Source: Echinarachnius parma
Lineage: Eukaryota > Echinodermata > Echinoidea > Clypeasteroida > Echinarachniidae
Reading direction: 5' to 3'
Assembly: GCA_037951105.1 (NCBI GenBank)
Contig: JBAMJV010004283.1
Location: forward strand, 1 to 64,000
DNA: 64,000 nt
Position numbers and translations under genes: made by a program. Position 1 is the first letter of the stretch. Each line of letters opens with the position of its first letter. Shown here in pieces: positions 38,301 to 44,300 of this stretch. The notes below the pieces were generated by a model. The model was not told the DNA's origin. It was given only the letters and a program-made list of their open reading frames with translations, and did no database searches.

Positions 38301-41300
38301 ACATTTCCTAGGATTGCCCTGACCCTGTCCTAACTCCCATGTGTTGTGTACAAAACATATCAGTGACCTACAAAACCAGTGGCCGTTACATAAGCGCAGA
38401 TCAATCTAGTGCGCACTGCACTTTCATGGCGCAGATCAAAGACAATACAGCACGCGCATTTGCTCTGCTTTTACGCAAAGTGTCTTTAATGAGAGTTGCT
38501 ATGGCTTCCCTCTCCTTTCTGATTGGATGCTTGTAAATGAAACAACATCAGTCATTGGCTCACATCTGCCTTGTGGGCGTGGCCAATGCTTACTAATTTG
38601 CATTAAGATTGTCCTAAGTCTAAATATTGGAATACCAATTTTGCACATCCTAAGCACGTCCTAACTTTCTGACTTAGGACAATATTTAGGACAATATTTA
38701 GGACAAATATTAGAATACCACCCAAAGTCACTAGATCCCTTTAATTTTAAATCGTTAGATGCAAGTGAGTTAGATTGATCAGACAAAGTCACTAGATCCC
38801 TTTAATTTTAAATCGTTAGATGCAAGTGAGTTAGGTTGATCAGAAAAAGTCACTAGATCCCTTTAATTTTAAATCGTAAGATGCAAGTGAGTTAGGTTGA
38901 TCAGACAAAGTCACTAGATCCCTTTAATTTTAAATCGTTAGATGCAAGTGAGTTAGGTTGATCAGACAAAGTCTCTAGATCCCTTTAATTTGAAATCGTT
39001 AGATGCAAGTGAGTTAGGTTGATCAGACAAAGTCACTAGATCCCTTTAATTTTAAATCGTTAGATGCAAGTGAGTTAGGTTGATCAGACAAAGTCTCTAG
39101 ATCCCTTTAATTTGAAATCGTTAGATGCAAGTGAGTTAGGTTTATCAGACAAAGTCACTAGATCTCTTTATTTTGAAATCATTAGATGCAAGTGAGTTAG
39201 GTTGATCAGACTAAGTCTCTAGATCCCTGTAATTTTAAATCATAAGATGCCCAAGTAAATCAGGTCAATGTTCCATTCTTTTTTGAGATTAAAGAATTAC
39301 TAATGATCATAAAAGCTCAAGAGCATCAAAACCATTTACTTGAAGTTACCAACATTAACATTCTAATTGCTAAAATAAAATGGATCAAGTACTAGCTATT
39401 TTGTATTGGCACATTACAGATTACAAAGTTAAATTGCGGCAATGAAAATGAAAGGGGAAGATTTTGTATATAGTTCATGGGAATAAAAGATTATTCACAG
39501 AAGAAAAAACATTTAAGTGAGGGGGATCTAAGGCAAATGCGACAACATTTGTGGGGAAACCTTTCCGTACATCCGTCCGTCTGTCCGTCCGTACGTACGT
39601 CCCGTTCTCGTGATCTCAAGAACCGATTGACGGATTCTCACCAAACTTGGTTCATGTATGTATCTTGGGGTGCCAATGAACTGATTAGATGTTGGGGTCA
39701 TGAGGTCAAAGGTTTGTTTGTTTCGTATGACATATATGCACATTTATAAATTCAAGTCTAGGTTTCTCAGCCAGGTCAGAGCAGCATCTGTTGTCTGATG
39801 AATCCCCTCAAAACTATTAGGGAAACATCGGAGAGGGCAGTCGTTTACCACATGCTTCACTGTCTGGTCTGGGTTCCCGCAGTCACATGCAGGGCTGTCT
39901 TTCATTTTCCATCGATGGAGATGATGGGCTGACCTTGCATGGAGTGTTCTTATCCTGTTCAGAGTCACCCATTGCTTTCTGGGGAGGTTGAACCCTGCTG
40001 GCTCTGACGTAGGGTCCTGTACAAGGTCATGGTTAGCGAAGTCGGACTCTGCCCAGGTTTTGCGCCATTCTCCTTTCAGGTCAAACTCTTCTAGAGACTT
40101 TGCAGAAGTCCAAAAGGGTGTCCGTGATTTGAGGCGCATTTTGGGTAGGTTTCCTAGGTCTTCGTGGATAGGTAGGTCTGGGTTGGTGGAGGTGCGGTGT
40201 AGTTCCTTGCGCATTATCTCCTGTCTGCGTACACCAGGGGGAGCGATGTGTGAGAGAGCAGGTAGCCATTGAAGAGGTGTTGACTTAAGGGTGCCAGTAA
40301 TTATTCTCATAGCCGAGTTCAAGATTACATCTACCTTCTTGGTATGGCAGCTCTCTGTCCACACTGGTGAGCAGTACTCTGCAACAGAGTAGACTAGAGC
40401 TATGCAGGCTGTTCGGAGGGTTTGTGTGCCTGAACCCCAGCTATTCCTGCAAGCTTCCGGATAATGTTGACTCTGGTCTTCAGTTTTCCAGAAACCCTCT
40501 TGAGATGTTCACGATAGGTGAGGCTGCGGTTCAGGGTAACTCCAAGGTATTTGGGGAACTCTTCATGCTTGACTGTTTTTCTAACAGGTCAAAGGTCACA
40601 TGGCTCAATGTATGCGCTAAATGAGATTCTAATTGCAAAATCTCAAGAACAGAATGTCAGATTTCAATCAAACTTGGTACCTGAATGTATCTTAGGAAGC
40701 CATTGTAGCCATCAGAGTTTGGGGTCATGAGGTCAATGTCACAGGACTCATTATGCAAAAATAGCTTGTAATTGCAATATCTCAAGAACTAGTTGACAAA
40801 TAACCATCAAACTTGGTACCTATTTGTATCTTGGGGAGCTAATAAACTTATACGATGTTGGGGTCATTAGGTCAAATTTCAAGGTCACAGCTCATATATA
40901 TGTAAAAATAGCTCATAATTATGATATATCAGATCTGGTAGATTACTATCAAAATTGAGTTGACAAATTAATTCAGTGCATGTTAATTTGGGCTTGATAT
41001 ATAAATCGCGCAATGGCGGAGGCATCATTTTCGACTGCGCGCATTCGAAGATCCATCTAGTTTTCATGTGCATTAGAGATTATGTTCGGGTGTTGGTTAT
41101 TAAAAGAGAGATGGCTTAGATAATGGCATCTGCACTTAAAGGACTCTCTATCAACCGCTAAGCCACCTTGCTCGGTGCAGTTCTTTCATTACTTGTTTTA
41201 TTTGTATGGAACATGTTTTGGTTTTGAGAATTTCCTGTTCATTCAAAAGATATTTAACATTGAGGACAGGTGTTCAGATTTGTAATGATCCACTGGAAAG

Positions 41301-44300
41301 TTATAACTGTGTACAAAGTCTGTGCAATGAGTTAGCAAATATCACTATGCATTTTTGCTCATTTCTTGGACATATAATATCCATTTAACGTGAAATGTTC
41401 ACATATTACTCAATGGACTTATTAGATCACAACAATACACATTTTATCAATCATTCATCACATTTTGCACATGTTAACAAAGTTATTAGATCCCTTTAAA
41501 GATTGATGTCCTTTTGTTTGTCAGTGTTTGCACAAACATTGATGTTCAGAATTTTTAGGAATCTTTGATTTGTTTTTCTCACTGCAGATGAACGGTAGAA
41601 TCGTTCAAACATGTCCAGTAAAAACGAGGGCATTTTTTTCTTTAAAGAATCTAACATTTTGCTATCAAGTATAAATGGAAATGCAATCTAACTGGTGCTT
41701 TATATTGAATGTTTTCTCATTGCAGGGCCTTGTAGTACCCGTTTTACGAAATGCAGATGTCATGAGCTTTGCAGATGTGGAAAAGGGCCTCAACGAGCTC
41801 GGAGAAAAGGTTTGTTGTTACAAAATGTTGTTTTGTAATCTGTAATCTGCTTTTAAACTATGATTTTTGTTTTGAGTTTTTTTTTTTTTTTTCATCTTCA
41901 TGAAATATATGCATGTTTGAAGTGAGGACTCTATAAAAATATATAGTCTGGTACTCTTTATAATATTTAAAAGGAAAAACAAGTCATTCTTTCATTGTAC
42001 TTCAAATCAGTCTTTTGTTTGTTTTCTAGTTTGAATGATGTGGGTTCAATTGTCATGGCTTTTGCGTCTTCATTGTCATTATTATTCACTAAATAATCCT
42101 CTAAACGATGCTTATAAAACTTAAATTACTAAGCTAAGTATTCAATTAAAGGAACTACAGCGTCTAGATGGCCCAATTTTCACAATTAGACTCTCTATAT
42201 GTAATTTTTCCTCAAGAAAAAGAATTTGGCAGTCATTTCCAATGAAATCAATCATTTTTGGGGTAATTAGTAAATATCTAATTGTCCTGGGAATGCCCCT
42301 TTTAAATCACCAAAATCGATTATGCTGCCCTCTATTGGTGTGACGTCATCTAAAGAACTTCGCCCCCTAGTCTCTGTACACGACGCCTCTCTACATTCTC
42401 TAGTTGACGTAATCTAACAAAAGCAGATGAAGCGTCAATCACGCTGCTGATTTTGGACCCTAAATGTGGGCGGGGCATAAACTGGCTGCTAAGTGAGATT
42501 TGGCATCAGAAAATTAGCCTAAAATCACTGTTTATTTTCATGGAGTTTTTTTCAACAACTGTGGAGTAAGTGCCAAAATATGTTGTATTCTTTAGTTTCT
42601 TAAAGTTTCTTGCATGATCTATTTTTATTTTAGCTTTCCATCCATGGAATCTACTCTTGAATAGTAATCCTCTCTGCAATTAATAAACACGGCTTTAACC
42701 CACAGTGATTCTGATTATCATCTCAGACTCTGCAAATCGCCTGAACGTGTCCCATTAAAGGACAATGAAACCATAGTTCTAGACAAAATAAATCAGATAA
42801 GAAGAAGAACTAGAGGAGTGGTTGGTAAACATTTTCAACAATTATGAATTGAGAAAGAATGAAAAAAGTTATGGACGTTTGTTCGAAATGGCAGATTGGT
42901 TTACATTTTCAACAAAAATGAATTGAGAAAGAATGAAAAAAGTTATGGACGTTTGTTTGAAATGGCAGATTGGTAAACATTTTCAACAAAAATGAATTGA
43001 GAATGAACTGAACAAAGTTATGAACGTTTGTCCAAAAATGGCAGATGGAATTACGGAATGATAGAGTTCTGTAGGGGAATGACCGAAATACGATATTGGT
43101 TTTGAATTTGATTTGATTTTTTATTTTATTTTATTTCCACAATTCATTTAAAAAACAACAAAGTATGACAATTGGCAAAGTATACATAATGACATAGTAA
43201 ACAATCATAAAACACACAAACATCAAAATGAATAAATGGAGGAATCAAACAAAGTTTTGAAAAAAAAAAATTATAAAATTGATCCCTAAAAAGAACCCGA
43301 AGGTTGACACCCACTCTCGTTTGACTGCGACATCTGTTCAGACCCATTTTCTGAAAATAGTTGCATCTGATTTTGGGAATATTCAAGAGAGCTACATTTG
43401 GTTTCTACATAGCTTTCAATCTTTAAACATGATTATCTCCAAAGTACAAAAAGGTGACTTAGTGCCTTTCTCTTTCTCAACCAATGATTTGTAGCCGACT
43501 ATAAAACCCATGGTCACTGAATGTAGATCACCAAAACATTCAAATTTCATTTCATTTTCAGTGACTCATTTTTCTGTCCACATTAAGCATGAAGTTTTCT
43601 TTTTGTCCATACTTGTTCCGTCCCATCCTATCAATATTAAAACGTGACGGCTGTAATTATCTTGACAATTTTGTTTTGAAGGGCTGCTGTTTAAGCTTAC
43701 TTCAATTAGACAATCACTGGGATGATTGTATTGTACTGAATTCCTTAATGATTTGCGTGGGCTCCTAAATAGGTTTTCAGCCTTGGCATTTTGGTTTAAT
43801 AAATTTCCTTAAGCTCCCATGATATTTCTATTTAAAGTTAATGATCTGAATTGATTTTGCGGTCATCACATTGAAGTTCTGAAAATAATAGGTCTTATTA
43901 AATTTGAAAATAGCTTGTAATAGCGATTTTCAAGAACAGTTGTACAGATTCACTTAAAACTTGGGAAAAGGCAGCAATGCTCAAAATTAACTGTTTTTTC
44001 TGGTGGCACTGTCAGGGAAGTAATAATTTTATTTTTTCAATTTTGGTGGCCTGAAAAAATCAGGAGAACATATAAGCAAATCCTCAAAGGTTTTTATCAT
44101 ATTTCCATTATTAAAGCCAGAAGTAGTCTGGCCTTTTTAGGATTAAATTACATTTGATGTAGAAGGTATACATTTTGAATGAATAACAAAAACGGATACA
44201 GTTGATAAGGTACAGGTTGACAGCAATATTCAAATTTTAAGTGATTGTTTTTTGGCAGAGTTCTTTCTCTGGTATCTCTTGAATTGTTTTCTAGGTATTG

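Noticed and set aside
37898-39258. CRISPR-like array
   Set aside because: Units are contiguous 61-bp copies without unique spacers, in an animal intron.
39744-40364. Host gene for a 206-residue protein
   Set aside because: It is the C-terminal end of a LINE reverse transcriptase with a target duplication.
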